Source: Variovorax sp. OK212 (GTDB lineage Bacteria; Pseudomonadota; Gammaproteobacteria; Burkholderiales; Burkholderiaceae_C). From it: 42,105 nt of DNA. Numbering within the stretch: position 1 is the stretch's first letter; every line of letters starts with the position of its first letter. The DNA lies in contig NZ_FOLP01000036.1 in the NCBI RefSeq assembly GCF_900112425.1, positions 1-42,105 on the forward strand, written 5' to 3'. A model generated the notes under the pieces. That model saw nothing but the letters and a program-made list of their open reading frames with translations. It did no database searches and was not told the DNA's origin. Positions 33,756-41,658 of this stretch are shown piece by piece. A program made the position numbers and the translations under genes.

Positions 33756-35311
33756 CGGACTTCTCCAGCAAGCGGCAACTCGCCCTTGTTCCACGTTTGC
33801 AGGGATTGGGCGACCGCGTCGGTCAGGGCGGCCAGTGGGATGGTGGATGAAGCGTCCACCGACGGCTCCATGCCCAGCGTGGCTTGCAGCCGCGAAGCCG
33901 CCGCCTGCGCGTTCGACAACGCTTGGTAACGGCGCAACTGCGACAGGACCGAGGTGCTCTGCTGTGAAATCCGGTCCAGCACCGACTGCTTCTGCGCATC
34001 GGCCTGGTTGGCGACATGCTGCGCGATGCGGCCGTCGACCTGGGCGATCGCGTCTGAGCGCTCGTACTGGCGGGCGGTATTGGCGTATTGCAGGCGTGCG
34101 ATGTGCAGTTGCGTGAGCACGGCCATCTGCATGGCCATGCGACGCTGGTCTGCCAGCGCGACACCGGTGTCGGCCAGGCGCATCTGCGCGGGCGCCGACA
34201 ACAGGCCCATCAGGTTGAACGAAATCTGTGCACCGACCTCGTTCCAGTTCTGATGGATCAGGAAATCGTCGTTGCTGTGCTTGAAACCATAGTTGAAAGA
34301 CAGGCCGGGGAACAGCTTGAGCAGCGCGCGCCGCGTTTCCTGCTGGGCGATTCGAGCGTTGTACATGCCTTCGCGCAGATCGGGGTTGCGCTGCAACGCC
34401 ACCTCTTCCAGCTTTTCCAGAGGCTGTTGCAGCCAGACGGTGTTCGCGTCATTCGCTGGTTCCACCACGGTGTAGGACGTGGTCAGCGGCAGCGCGGTGA
34501 GGGTCGCCAGTTCGACACGGGCCGTTGACAGTTCCTGCTCGATAGTTTCCAGCAGGCGCAGGTTCTCCAGCAACTGGCGTTGGTAGCGTAGCGGCTCCAG
34601 CGGCGAGCGGATACGGTCGTCTTCGGCCTTGCGGGCGTCCTTGAGTGCTTGCTCCGAATCGGAGATGGTTGTGCGCAGCAGAGGCATCAGCTTCTGCGCG
34701 GCGGCCACGCGCCAATAGGCGGTGCGCACGTCGAGTACCAAGGTGTGCAGCGCCTTGCGGCGGCGTTCGCCGGCGATGAGCACGCGGTCGGCATTCTGGC
34801 GCGCGGCGTAGTAGCTCTGGCCGAAGTCGAGCAGGCTCCATGACAGGCCGATGTCGGCCGTGGCCGCCTCGCGGCTGGATGAAATGTACGGATTGGCCAG
34901 CGACGGCAATCCTGTGACGGAATCGACGCTGCGGGTGATGAGGTCGTTGTTGCGCTCGCGGTAGCCCGCCGAGGCGATCAGCTTGGGCAGCATGTCGAAC
35001 TTGCCGACCTCGAAGGTGCCGATGGCAACCGCTTCTTCCATGGCCCGGTAGCGGCGGTCGGCGTTGTACTTGATGGCGCGGGCGATGGCGCCGTCCAATG
35101 TCAACGGGCCTGCCAGCGGCTCGACGTCCCGCTGAAGCGCGGCCTTGTCTTGCTCCAGTGTCGCGCGGATCTCGGACGTCGACAGTCGGGCGGTCTCCAC
35201 GTTGAACGACGCGCAGCCGCTCAGGCCCAGCACCGCAGTGATGCTGAGCGCGGCTGCTTTCGCAGCAGCGGAACCAAGGAGAAAAGATCGATGTTGTTGG
35301 CTGTTGTGCAT
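33752..35311 (-). CDS. TolC-family outer-membrane efflux lipoprotein
   Basis: 519 residues from ATG 35311. The lipoprotein signal peptide ends in GLSGC (Cys33). Two outer-membrane efflux protein repeats follow: LTLDGAIARAIKYNADRRYR ... DIGLSWSLLDFGQSYYAARQ, and LEEVALQRNPDLREGMYNAR ... ISFNLMGLLSAPAQMR. Long amphipathic helices lie between them, as in the TolC alpha-barrel. The length is somewhat above the usual 450-490. It forms the outer-membrane duct of a tripartite export system. It is the first gene of the five-gene operon and is preceded by about 190 bp of leader after a possible promoter. Confidence 0.9.
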   Translation of the reverse strand: MHNSQQHRSFLLGSAAAKAAALSITAVLGLSGCASFNVETARLSTSEIRATLEQDKAALQRDVEPLAGPLTLDGAIARAIKYNADRRYRAMEEAVAIGTFEVGKFDMLPKLIASAGYRERNNDLITRSVDSVTGLPSLANPYISSSREAATADIGLSWSLLDFGQSYYAARQNADRVLIAGERRRKALHTLVLDVRTAYWRVAAAQKLMPLLRTTISDSEQALKDARKAEDDRIRSPLEPLRYQRQLLENLRLLETIEQELSTARVELATLTALPLTTSYTVVEPANDANTVWLQQPLEKLEEVALQRNPDLREGMYNARIAQQETRRALLKLFPGLSFNYGFKHSNDDFLIHQNWNEVGAQISFNLMGLLSAPAQMRLADTGVALADQRRMAMQMAVLTQLHIARLQYANTARQYERSDAIAQVDGRIAQHVANQADAQKQSVLDRISQQSTSVLSQLRRYQALSNAQAAASRLQATLGMEPSVDASSTIPLAALTDAVAQSLQTWNKGELPLAGEVR

Positions 35312-35500
35312 TGACTGGGCTTTCGGTTCTCTTGGAGTTGGCCTCGCTCAAGATGCTGCCGGGATCGTTCGTCTGACGAAGGGGCCGGCAGCGCTCGATG
35401 CCGATCGAATCGACGATGCGATCGAGGCGGCGAAAGCAGCCATCCGGGTCAGCGGAAGATGTCTTTCGGCGCAAACCCGGCTCAATCTTCTTGTTTCTAA

Positions 35501-35530
35501 GTGTAATTTTATTGTCCGAAATTGTGCAAG
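35501..35530 (-). promoter_or_regulatory. Possible sigma-70-type promoter of the secretion operon
   Basis: In an AT-rich island, the minus strand has TTGCAC (rc of 35525-35530), 18 nt, then TACACT (rc of 35501-35506). The match to TTGACA/TATAAT is only partial (3/6 and 4/6), but this is the best candidate upstream of the TolC-family gene and leaves a leader of about 190 nt. Long leaders can carry regulation; none is identified. Confidence 0.3.
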
Positions 35531-36429
35531 TGGCGTTTCGCTCGATCTAGAAATTTCTTCACTGAAGGTCGAACACCGATGCGACGGGGCCAAGAAAGCA
35601 GCCCCACTGGCAGCATGAAATACTCAATTTCGGGGGTGCCCTGCACGGCTACAGCGTGCCAAAGAGACGCTATTGCTCCGTGAGTCGTCGATGCGACGCT
35701 GCCTGGTCTTCCGCAGCGCGAACGAACAAAGAGCAAGTGACCGACGGTCTCGCCGTGAGAAACCGAAGCGAGGCCGGAGTTTTCGCGCCGAGGCAATCTC
35801 TCGAGGTCCGCCTCCGGATGTTCAGGGCTCGTTGCACCAGCTGTATTGGCGCGACTGCAATCATCATCAGCAGGGGATGCGGATAAACACTTGGACTCGT
35901 TTCACGGCGTAGTCCAAGACCTCTCCGGATGTTCGATAGGGCTTAACAGTGCCCGGTAGATCTTGATCCGCTGTTCGTCGTACGGCGGATCCAGGAGTCC
36001 ACGGCCTGTATGAACGGCTCGATGGTTGTGGACTGCTAGTTGCGAGGACAGAACAGCTCGGCTCTCAACCGGCTGAAGCCTTCGCACGCCTCCTTATCGG
36101 GCGAGCACCTTTTGCGCGACATCGAGCATCTTCGCATCGGCGAGGCGCGACACAGCAAACGCGTGCGAGGGGCATGCGCTTCTGCGTGCGCCTGCATCTT
36201 TCATGGTCGGCCGGCCTTTCGACAGCGGGCGTTTAGCCTTCGGTACGCCGGACTGCGCGGCTCGCTTCGCCGCATCTCGCAGTGCTTTGCTGCCCTTTAC
36301 AAGGACTCTGTCGAACTCGGCCTGCCCGAGCGGCACAGCCGTGCCGCCGGACTCCCGCCTAAGCTGGAGAGTGGCGGCGCCGCCGCGCGGCTCGACCGCG
36401 ATGGTGGCAAAGCGCAGCAGGCGTGCCAA
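35531..36429. other. Region without a supported intact gene
   Basis: About 900 bp. A minus-strand frame 36094-36429 contains LLRFATIAVEPRGGAATLQL and VLVKGSKALRDAAKRAAQSG and could be a broken small gene. It has no ATG, and the frame appears to shift at about 36428. Another minus frame at 35509-35796 lacks any recognised feature. The rest looks non-coding. Confidence 0.4.
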
Positions 36430-36843
36430 GGGCCAGCACCTCCCAGCTCATCGCGGTTTCAAACGTCAACGCGCAGCAGTTCTTCTCCAAATTCTCGTGC
36501 GAACGCCGCGGCGTCGCCACCTCGGGCGGGCCTCGCCCGACCAAAGTCGGCGTCCCGATGGTCAACGAGTTCCACACCGCCCGCAAAGGCATGGACCGCA
36601 ACCGCCGCTCAGCTACGCGGCCATGGAAGGCTCCCTCGACGCCAAGCTCCTGGTCGAGGACCTCGAGATAGCCGGCGCCAACCCCACCCCCGCCAAGCTC
36701 GCCGCCGCGTTCGACGCTCCAAGGAACTCGACCGGGGTGGCGCGACGATCGCTACACGCAGAAGGACCGCGCGGCGTCGAATGCGTTGAATTGACGGTGC
36801 TGACCACGAGCGCGGTGGATTCGCGCTGCCCGCCTGTTCCATA
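36430..36843 (+). pseudogene. Periplasmic binding protein (Leu/Ile/Val type), C-terminal remnant
   Basis: Plus-strand pieces in shifting frames read SQLIAVSNVNAQQFFSKFS, VGVPMVNEFHTARKGM, then SYAAMEGSLDAKLLVEDLEI, AGANPTPAKLAAAFDAPRN and VELTVLTTS. This follows the C-terminal lobe of type I periplasmic binding proteins (Peripla_BP_6): VREY...M....FSY...EGYLAARVLVE.L..AGPNPTR..L..AL, then VELTVI. Frameshifts occur near 36605, 36722 and 36775. The N-terminal lobe and signal peptide are missing. No transporter genes remain beside it. Confidence 0.55.
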
Positions 36844-37189
36844 GCGGTCGTCAGGCAGTCGCCATACATTCGCCAAAGGCCTGCTCGCAGTTGGTAGTCC
36901 TGTCGACAACGTCATGGCGCACGTCGACACGCTTGATGTGGATATCGGTCTGGATGACGAGGCCGTTGGTGACGGTGAATACGCCATGCGCCATCCGGCC
37001 CTTCGCTTCTCTCATCTGGTGGCGATCACCGGCTCGACGCCCGCCGGTGGTACGAACCAAGTCGAGATTGCGATGAGTCCATCATCAGCGGCAAAGGCGG
37101 GCGTTGGCACGCCTCGGAAAAATGTGCTGATCGATGGGTCGCACCGCCCGGCAGGGTCGGGTCGAACGTCATGAATCGCGATCAGCAGT
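36844..37189. other. Region with ambiguous short frames
   Basis: Overlapping frames at 36851-37060 (minus) and 36914-37174 (plus) are of similar quality. The minus frame includes VFTVTNGLVIQTDIHIKRVD. Neither is recognised and neither has a convincing ribosome site. Confidence 0.35.
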
Positions 37190-37597
37190 TCACTTGAACA
37201 ACTCATTGGCCGCGATCTGCAGCCCCTGATCGACCAGCTCATAGTTTCCGTTGCGTCAGTAGGCTCCACGATCTGCAGCTTGGTCAACCTGCGGACGGCC
37301 GACTGGACCTCCGAGGTTTCGGGGAGTCCTCCAGACAAAAGAAGAAGTCCCTCATCGACTCACGCGCTGCCGCTCATCAACCTGCCGCGAGTGATTTCGC
37401 TCAAGAATTGCGGCGTATAGAGCAGGCTGTGGAGCAGCAGCTTGAATGCATCGCGATCCACTTCCAGGCCAGCCGTCGCCTGGAGATAGTCTGCTGTGCT
37501 GTCCACGAAGTCGTCTCCCAGATCGGGCAGGAACACAGGCTCGGCAGAACGGAAAAGCAAAGCCTTGGCGCAGCGGAACATGCGATCGAGCCCATCG
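37190..37597 (-). pseudogene. C-terminal part of an ATPase-like winged-helix protein
   Basis: One minus-strand frame reads ALLFRSAEPVFLPDLGDDFV, LQATAGLEVDRDAFKLLLHS and EITRGRLMSGSA. It then has a TGA (37360-37362) and continues in the same frame with VDEGLLLLSGGLPETSEVQS and AVRRLTKLQIVEPT. After a one-base shift near 37250 it ends NYELVDQGLQIAANELFK at 37190. The SEVQSAVRRL..L.IV....NG.YELVD pattern is that of the C-terminal winged helix of AAA-type ATPases (archaeal-ATPase/Cdc6-like architecture). The nonsense codon and the frameshift make it a pseudogene; the ATPase domain is absent. Confidence 0.45.
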
Positions 37598-38083
37598 CTG
37601 TGAGGTTCTGGCGCTTGTCGGGCACGTAGCTCGGGCAATCGGCCAGCGCCAGCACTTCACCCGTGATGCTGTCGAGCACCACCACGCTGCAGGCCTTAGC
37701 CTTGGCCTTGGCCTTGCGCGCCGTCACGGCGTCGCGCAGTTTCTGGTACGCGAAGAACTGCACCTTGCTGTCCACGCGCAACTGGATGTCCTTGCCGTCC
37801 AGCGGCGGCACGTGTTGCCCACGCCCTCGACCACGCGGCCCAGGCGGTCCTTGATGACGCCGCGCGAGCCGGCCTTGCCGGTCAGGTCATTGTTGAACCC
37901 GAGCCCGAGGCCTTCCTGCCCGCTGACTTACACGTTGGTGAAACCGACCACGTGCGCGGCGGCTTCGCCTTCGGGGTACTGGCGCTTGCATTCGCGGCGC
38001 TGGTACAGGCCCTTGATGCCGAGCGCGGCAATCTGCTTGGCGATGGGCTCGTCGACCTGGCGCTTGACCCACGCGAAGGTCTT
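37598..38083 (-). pseudogene. ftsI: ftsI (PBP3) fragment, truncated by an IS
   Basis: The minus strand reads KTFAWVKRQVDEPIAKQIAA, LGIKGLYQRRECKRQYPEGE and AAAHVVGFTNV, then TAA at about 37926. In the same frame it continues with GLGFNNDLTGKAGSRGVIKD and RLGRVVEGVG. After a one-base deletion near 37816 it reads HVPPLDGKDIQLRVDSKVQF and SVVVLDSITGEVLALADCPS. This is the N-terminal dimerisation domain and the beginning of the transpeptidase domain of FtsI, the septal peptidoglycan transpeptidase. The catalytic SxxK and everything after DKRQN are missing. The 5' end is cut exactly at the IS5 left inverted repeat (38084). A functional ftsI must exist elsewhere. Confidence 0.8.
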
Positions 38084-38104
38084 GGGAAGGTCTGAACAGG
38101 TCAT
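38084..38104. repeat. Left inverted repeat of the IS5-family element
   Basis: Begins GGGAAGGTCTGA, identical over the first 12 bases to the reverse complement of the right end. The ftsI-derived sequence starts at the next base outward. Confidence 0.8.
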
Positions 38105-38199
38105 CAATCGGCGCGCGATGAAGGTCAATGGCGTGCACGGAAATGGATCGCCCCGCCAGATGCCCCGAATCGGCGAGGTCTGCCCCTGATCCAGCGCAC

Positions 38200-39177
38200 T
38201 CACGCTGTTTGCAGACGCACCTGTCCCATCATCGCCATCAATTTCTTGCGCGCCATCCACAGGTTGGACAGCGCAAACAGCGTGATCACATGCGCCGTGT
38301 TCTTGGCCAGTCCCTTGAACCTCACCTTCGCGAGACCGAACTGCCGCTTGATCACCCGGAACGGGTGCTCCACCTTCGCCCGGATGCTGGCCTTCTGGTA
38401 TTCCTGCTTGCGCGCCTTGGCCTTGGCTCGCCCCTCCGGCATCTTCGCCATGTCGCTGGGCCGGCCCGCAATGTGCCACTGCACGCTGCGCTTGACTCGG
38501 CTCTGTGCTCCTCGGTAGCCCGAGTCGGCCCACACCTGCTCTTCCTTGCCGTGCAGCAAGTCAGCCACCTGTTCCACGTCCGCTTCGTTGGCGGCCGTCG
38601 CCGTCACGGTATGCACCAGTCCCGACTCGGCATCCACCGCGATATGCGCCTTCATGCCGAAATGCCATTGGTTGCCCTTCTTGGTCTGGTGCATCTCGGG
38701 GTCACGCTCGCCCGTACTGTTCTTGGTCGAACTGGGCGCCGCGATGATCGTGGCGTCCACGATGGAGCCGCGCTTCAGGAGCAGCCCCTTCCTGGCCAGG
38801 TGGGCGTTGACCTGCTTGAAGATGTCTTCGGCCAGATCGCTGGCTTCCAGCAGGTGGCGGAAGTTCAGGATGGTCGTCTCGTCGGGGATCGCCTCCAGAC
38901 CGAGTCCGGCGAACGTGCGCAGCGAGGCGATCTCGTACAAGGCTTCTTCCATCGCCGGGTCGCTCAGGGCGAACCAGTTCTGCATCAGGTGCACGCGCAG
39001 CATGGCTTGCAGCGGGTAGGGACGACGGCCTCGGCCTGCCACTGGATAGTGGGGCTCGATGACTTTGAGCAGCGCCTTCCACGGCACCACCAGTTCCATT
39101 TCGGCAAGGAAGATTTCGCGCCTGGTCTTCTTCCTCTTGCCCGCTTGCTCCGCATCCGCAAAACTGATCTGGCTCAT
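38200..39177 (-). CDS. IS5-family transposase
   Basis: 325 residues, intact. The N-terminal transposase_5 region (WKALLKVIEPHYPVAGRGRR, LQAMLRVHLMQNWFALSDPA) precedes the DDE domain. Catalytic residues are visible: Asp in SIVDATIIAAPSS, Asp in VWADSGYRGAQ, and Glu in RAKVEHPFRVIKRQFG with the Y/R..E signature. It cuts and rejoins the element ends. The length is usual for IS5-family proteins of Burkholderiales (about 320-330). No frameshift is needed for expression. The start ATG is about 65 bp inside the right repeat. Confidence 0.95.
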   Translation of the reverse strand: MSQISFADAEQAGKRKKTRREIFLAEMELVVPWKALLKVIEPHYPVAGRGRRPYPLQAMLRVHLMQNWFALSDPAMEEALYEIASLRTFAGLGLEAIPDETTILNFRHLLEASDLAEDIFKQVNAHLARKGLLLKRGSIVDATIIAAPSSTKNSTGERDPEMHQTKKGNQWHFGMKAHIAVDAESGLVHTVTATAANEADVEQVADLLHGKEEQVWADSGYRGAQSRVKRSVQWHIAGRPSDMAKMPEGRAKAKARKQEYQKASIRAKVEHPFRVIKRQFGLAKVRFKGLAKNTAHVITLFALSNLWMARKKLMAMMGQVRLQTA

Positions 39178-39221
39178 CGCTCGTGCTCCTTCGCAGGGTT
39201 CAGTCCCTCACGCAAGAAACG

Positions 39222-39242
39222 TGCTCTTGATCAGACCTTCCC
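39222..39242. repeat. Right inverted repeat of the IS5-family element
   Basis: Ends TCAGACCTTCCC at 39242, the reverse complement of the left end. The next gene outward is the Val tRNA starting at 39278. Confidence 0.8.
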
Positions 39243-39277
39243 TAACAGCTTGCGCTGTTCGAGATCAATAAAATCAC

Positions 39278-39352
39278 GGGTGATTAGCTCAGCGATAGAG
39301 CGTCTCTTTTACACGGAGAGGGTCGGCGGTTTGAGTCCGTCATCACCCACCA
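39278..39352 (+). tRNA. tRNA-Val(TAC), probably degenerate
   Basis: 75 nt with CCA encoded. Acceptor GGGTGAT/ATCACCC, anticodon stem TCTCT/GGAGA (one G-T pair), anticodon TAC in loop TTTACAC, T-stem GGCGG/CCGTC. Two key features are lost. The D-loop is AGCGATA and lacks the GG pair (G18, G19). The T-loop is TTTGAGT, with T in place of the invariant C56. Both halves of the G19-C56 elbow contact are therefore missing, so it is likely a pseudo-tRNA. Confidence 0.75.
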
Positions 39353-39389
39353 TTTCGCGCCTTCAAGGCGTCGTATTCGAAAATGTTCC

Positions 39390-39466
39390 GCGGGTGTAGC
39401 TCAGTTGGATTAGAGCGCTGGCCTCCGAAGCAGAGGCCGTCCGTTCAAGTCGGACCATCCGCACCA
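39390..39466 (+). tRNA. tRNA-Arg(CCG), probably damaged
   Basis: Acceptor GCGGGTG/CATCCGC with one G-T, D-arm GCTC/GAGC with GG present, anticodon CCG in loop CTCCGAA, T-arm GTCCG-TTCAAGT-CGGAC perfect, CCA encoded. The 3' side of the anticodon stem reads GCAG where pairing with CTGGC needs GCCAG, so one C appears to be deleted and the stem is weakened. Function is doubtful unless another copy exists. Confidence 0.75.
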
Positions 39467-39476
39467 ATTTTGTTTT

Positions 39477-39553
39477 CGGGGTATAGCTCAGCCTGGCAGA
39501 GCGCGGCGTTTGGGACGCCGATGTCGCACGTTCGAATCGTGCTTCCCCGACCA
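39477..39553 (+). tRNA. tRNA-Pro(TGG)
   Basis: 77 nt with CCA encoded. D-arm GCTC/GAGC with GG, anticodon stem CGGCG/CGCCG perfect, anticodon TGG in loop TTTGGGA, T-arm GCACG-TTCGAAT-CGTGC perfect. The acceptor is CGGGGTA/TTCCCCG with a single T6-T67 mismatch. It is the best preserved of the three tandem tRNAs and is followed by a strong terminator. Confidence 0.9.
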
Positions 39554-39563
39554 TTACTCTTCA

Positions 39564-39594
39564 CAGGGCATCCCGCTTCGGGATGCCCTGTTTT
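39564..39594 (+). terminator. Rho-independent terminator of the tRNA cluster
   Basis: An 11-bp perfect stem (CAGGGCATCCC / GGGATGCCCTG) with a 5-nt loop GCTTC, followed by TTTT. It lies 10 nt after the Pro tRNA, so it ends the tRNA transcript. Confidence 0.9.
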
Positions 39595-39705
39595 GCGTTG
39601 CGGCATCGACGTGCTTGCGCTGGATGCGAGAGAATGCGCGTCGCCCACGCGCCAAGCTGGCATTCAAGCGCGTGATCGCACTACGAACAAGAGGGAGATC
39701 GGATC

Positions 39706-40494
39706 ATGCAGTTGAGGATCGGACGCGTCATTGGGCTTTCGCTCGCAATCTGCGGGATCCTCTCAGGCTGTGGCGAGCCCCGCGAGCCTACCGGCCATGT
39801 GGCGCATTCCAATGCTGGCCGCTTGGAGGCCTACGCCTCAACCCTCATGAGCAAGCATTCCTCGCTCGCTCGCCGCGGCGAATCTGAGCAGACCGACGAT
39901 TCCCCCCTCACGTATTCGACGGTGTTCATCCTCGCATCTGAAGTCTCGAACGTGGTCGACGCTTCACTCAGCCCCGCCAACTGGCAAGCGACCTACTGCA
40001 GCCCCCAGTTGATGGAACTTATGGAAAAGCAAGGCATCGACATCGCTTTTGGCGCGCTAAAGGACAGCTCGAGCAAGCCGACAGCAGTGGCGGCCTGCTC
40101 CAGGACGCAGCCAAGGCCGCCTCCACCAACTGAGACGTCGCCCACGCTGGCAGTCGGCAACTTCGAAGCGGTGCAGATCTGTCGCGCCGCGCTTTCGGTG
40201 CTATACCAGCGTGACGCGGCGAGCATGCGGGGCGCGATGGTCGACGGGTTCGCGCAGGTGAAGTACGAGCGGCCGACGGACGGCCGCCAGTTGAGTTACC
40301 GTTGCAAGCTTCGCGGTGACGCAGTGCTCACCTGGGACGACAACATTGCGGGAGCGCGGTGGTTTGGCGAGGCCGCCGACGGCTCGCAGACCAGGTTTAG
40401 GACGAGCGGCGACGAACTGGTGGTCGAGGCTCTGACTGCGGGCAAGGTTGAGCGCGAGCTGCGCTTCTCGCGCGCGGATCTCAGCCGCCAATGA
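39706..40494 (+). CDS. Hypothetical lipoprotein
   Basis: 262 residues from ATG 39706 with a GAGGGAG ribosome site. A clear lipoprotein signal ends in GILSGC (Cys22). The mature part has no recognised family. It includes LTYSTVFILASEVSNVVDAS, YCSPQLMELMEKQGIDIAFG, a Pro-rich linker PRPPPPTETSP, and a second domain with VQICRAALSVLYQRDAASMR and LSYRCKLRGDAVLTWDDNIA. The second part has the look of a small beta-rich domain found in Gamma/Betaproteobacterial lipoproteins of unknown role. The gene stands alone after the tRNA terminator. Confidence 0.65.
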   Translation: MQLRIGRVIGLSLAICGILSGCGEPREPTGHVAHSNAGRLEAYASTLMSKHSSLARRGESEQTDDSPLTYSTVFILASEVSNVVDASLSPANWQATYCSPQLMELMEKQGIDIAFGALKDSSSKPTAVAACSRTQPRPPPPTETSPTLAVGNFEAVQICRAALSVLYQRDAASMRGAMVDGFAQVKYERPTDGRQLSYRCKLRGDAVLTWDDNIAGARWFGEAADGSQTRFRTSGDELVVEALTAGKVERELRFSRADLSRQ

Positions 40495-40580
40495 GGTGGT
40501 GGCGCGCGGCAACATATTTGACCGCGTTCAATCTTCACTGATTTAGCCGGCTGCTGGCGGGAGTGCGGTTGGCTGTGTCT

Positions 40581-41606
40581 CTATTGCCCGCCAGGGTGTT
40601 TTGGAGCATCTTGTTCGTTAGCCCGCTGCCAGTACGTGTCACCAAACCTGCTGCCCTTGATGATCGGCATGATCTCGCCCTTCTCGAAGTAGCGGCGGCT
40701 GTCCGATTGCGCCACTGTGAACCACCAGCCGGCCTGTGGGCACGGATCGCCACCGGGAACATAGGATTGCCGCTCCGACGAGGCTGCGCCGGCAGGCGTA
40801 TTCGATGGATCGTTGGGCGATGACCGGGCTCGGTGTTCTCTGGCCCAGTCGGCCAAGTCTTTGGGATAGACCAGATGGTCTCGATAGCTGGTGTCGTCGA
40901 TGTCCCAAAGCACGGTGACCAATGCCGCCTCGAAGGCCCAGTAACCAAAGTAGGACGACCCCTCCTTGTCGGTGTGGGTGTTGTGCCAGTAGCAGTCCTT
41001 CATGTTCTTGTACCAGCCGTCGAGGAATTCCTTCACCAGTGTGGGGCGGTCCTGGGCGTCAGGCGCTGTCGCCTTGGCGAGTGGGCGATAGGCGGCGGGA
41101 TGCAGCAATACGCGCTCCACGGGCTCCTTGCGACCCGTCAGCTTCTCCACCACAGCCTCAAAAAGGCCATCGCGGCCTCTGTTGAACTCAGCGTTCTTGT
41201 CGAGCCAGCGCATCACTGCGGAAACCAATTCCGCATGGCCCAGCAATCTGCACAGCGCCAGCAACCACATCACGTAGACATAGGCCTCGAGTTGTGTGAT
41301 GGTTAGCGAGTGGGCTTCGTTGGGCCGCGGGTTTTCGAGCGGGACGAAGACATCGAACGCTGCGATAACGGATGAAATCTCCTGCGACAGATCCGCGATA
41401 GGAAGACCTGCGGTATAGCGAAGAATAAGCAGTTGGAGTGATTCGCTGGCGACCTTCCAGGCATAGCTTACGCGAGCTCCTTCGCGCAAGGTCATGCTGC
41501 CGATTTCCTGCTTGAAATCGGCGATTCGGTCTGTTAAATCTTCTTCACGCTCTTTAGCAAGATCTTCTGCCAAGAACTGTTGTCTTCGAATTTCGTTGAA
41601 CTTCAT
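40581..41606 (-). CDS. PoNi-like immunity protein (DUF1910-DUF1911)
   Basis: 341 residues from ATG 41606 (MKFNEIRRQQFLAEDLAKER), preceded by GAGGT; ATG 41639 adds 11 residues. The N-terminal half is the helical DUF1910-type domain. The C-terminal half has the DUF1911/PoNi signature: EFLDGWYKNMKDCYWHNTHT, SSYFGYWAFEAALVTVLWDI, DDTSYRDHLVYPKDLADWAR. The tail with CPQAGWWFTVAQSDSRRYFE is typical of long forms. PoNi proteins neutralise PoNe DNase toxins delivered by type VI secretion or related systems. No PoNe toxin gene is found; the next gene is an IS3 transposase. It is an orphan immunity gene. Confidence 0.85.
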   Translation of the reverse strand: MKFNEIRRQQFLAEDLAKEREEDLTDRIADFKQEIGSMTLREGARVSYAWKVASESLQLLILRYTAGLPIADLSQEISSVIAAFDVFVPLENPRPNEAHSLTITQLEAYVYVMWLLALCRLLGHAELVSAVMRWLDKNAEFNRGRDGLFEAVVEKLTGRKEPVERVLLHPAAYRPLAKATAPDAQDRPTLVKEFLDGWYKNMKDCYWHNTHTDKEGSSYFGYWAFEAALVTVLWDIDDTSYRDHLVYPKDLADWAREHRARSSPNDPSNTPAGAASSERQSYVPGGDPCPQAGWWFTVAQSDSRRYFEKGEIMPIIKGSRFGDTYWQRANEQDAPKHPGGQ

Positions 41607-41658
41607 GGTCACCTCAGTATGAATCGCCCCGGCTTTCATGGAGGCCGGTTGGTTTAAG

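Larger units (their letters stand above)
38084..39242 (-). mobile_element. Complete IS5-family insertion sequence
   Basis: 1159 bp bounded by imperfect inverted repeats (GGGAAGGTCTGAACAGG at the left end; GGGAAGGTCTGATCAAG as the reverse complement of the right end; 15 of 17 identical). It holds one intact transposase gene. The flanks differ (left ...GTCTT, right TAACAG...), so no target duplication is visible. That implies a deletion or rearrangement after insertion. It truncates the ftsI remnant on one side and abuts a tRNA cluster on the other. Confidence 0.85.

Noticed and set aside
36094..36429. Minus-strand 111-codon frame
   Set aside because: No ATG start and no recognised family; probably a fragment, so left in the regional note.
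37928..38533. Minus-strand 201-codon frame spanning the IS end
   Set aside because: It is a chance fusion of an antisense-frame IS segment with the ftsI fragment across the inverted repeat.
38076..39250. Target-site duplication for the IS5 element
   Set aside because: The bases next to the two ends do not match at 2, 3, 4 or more positions.
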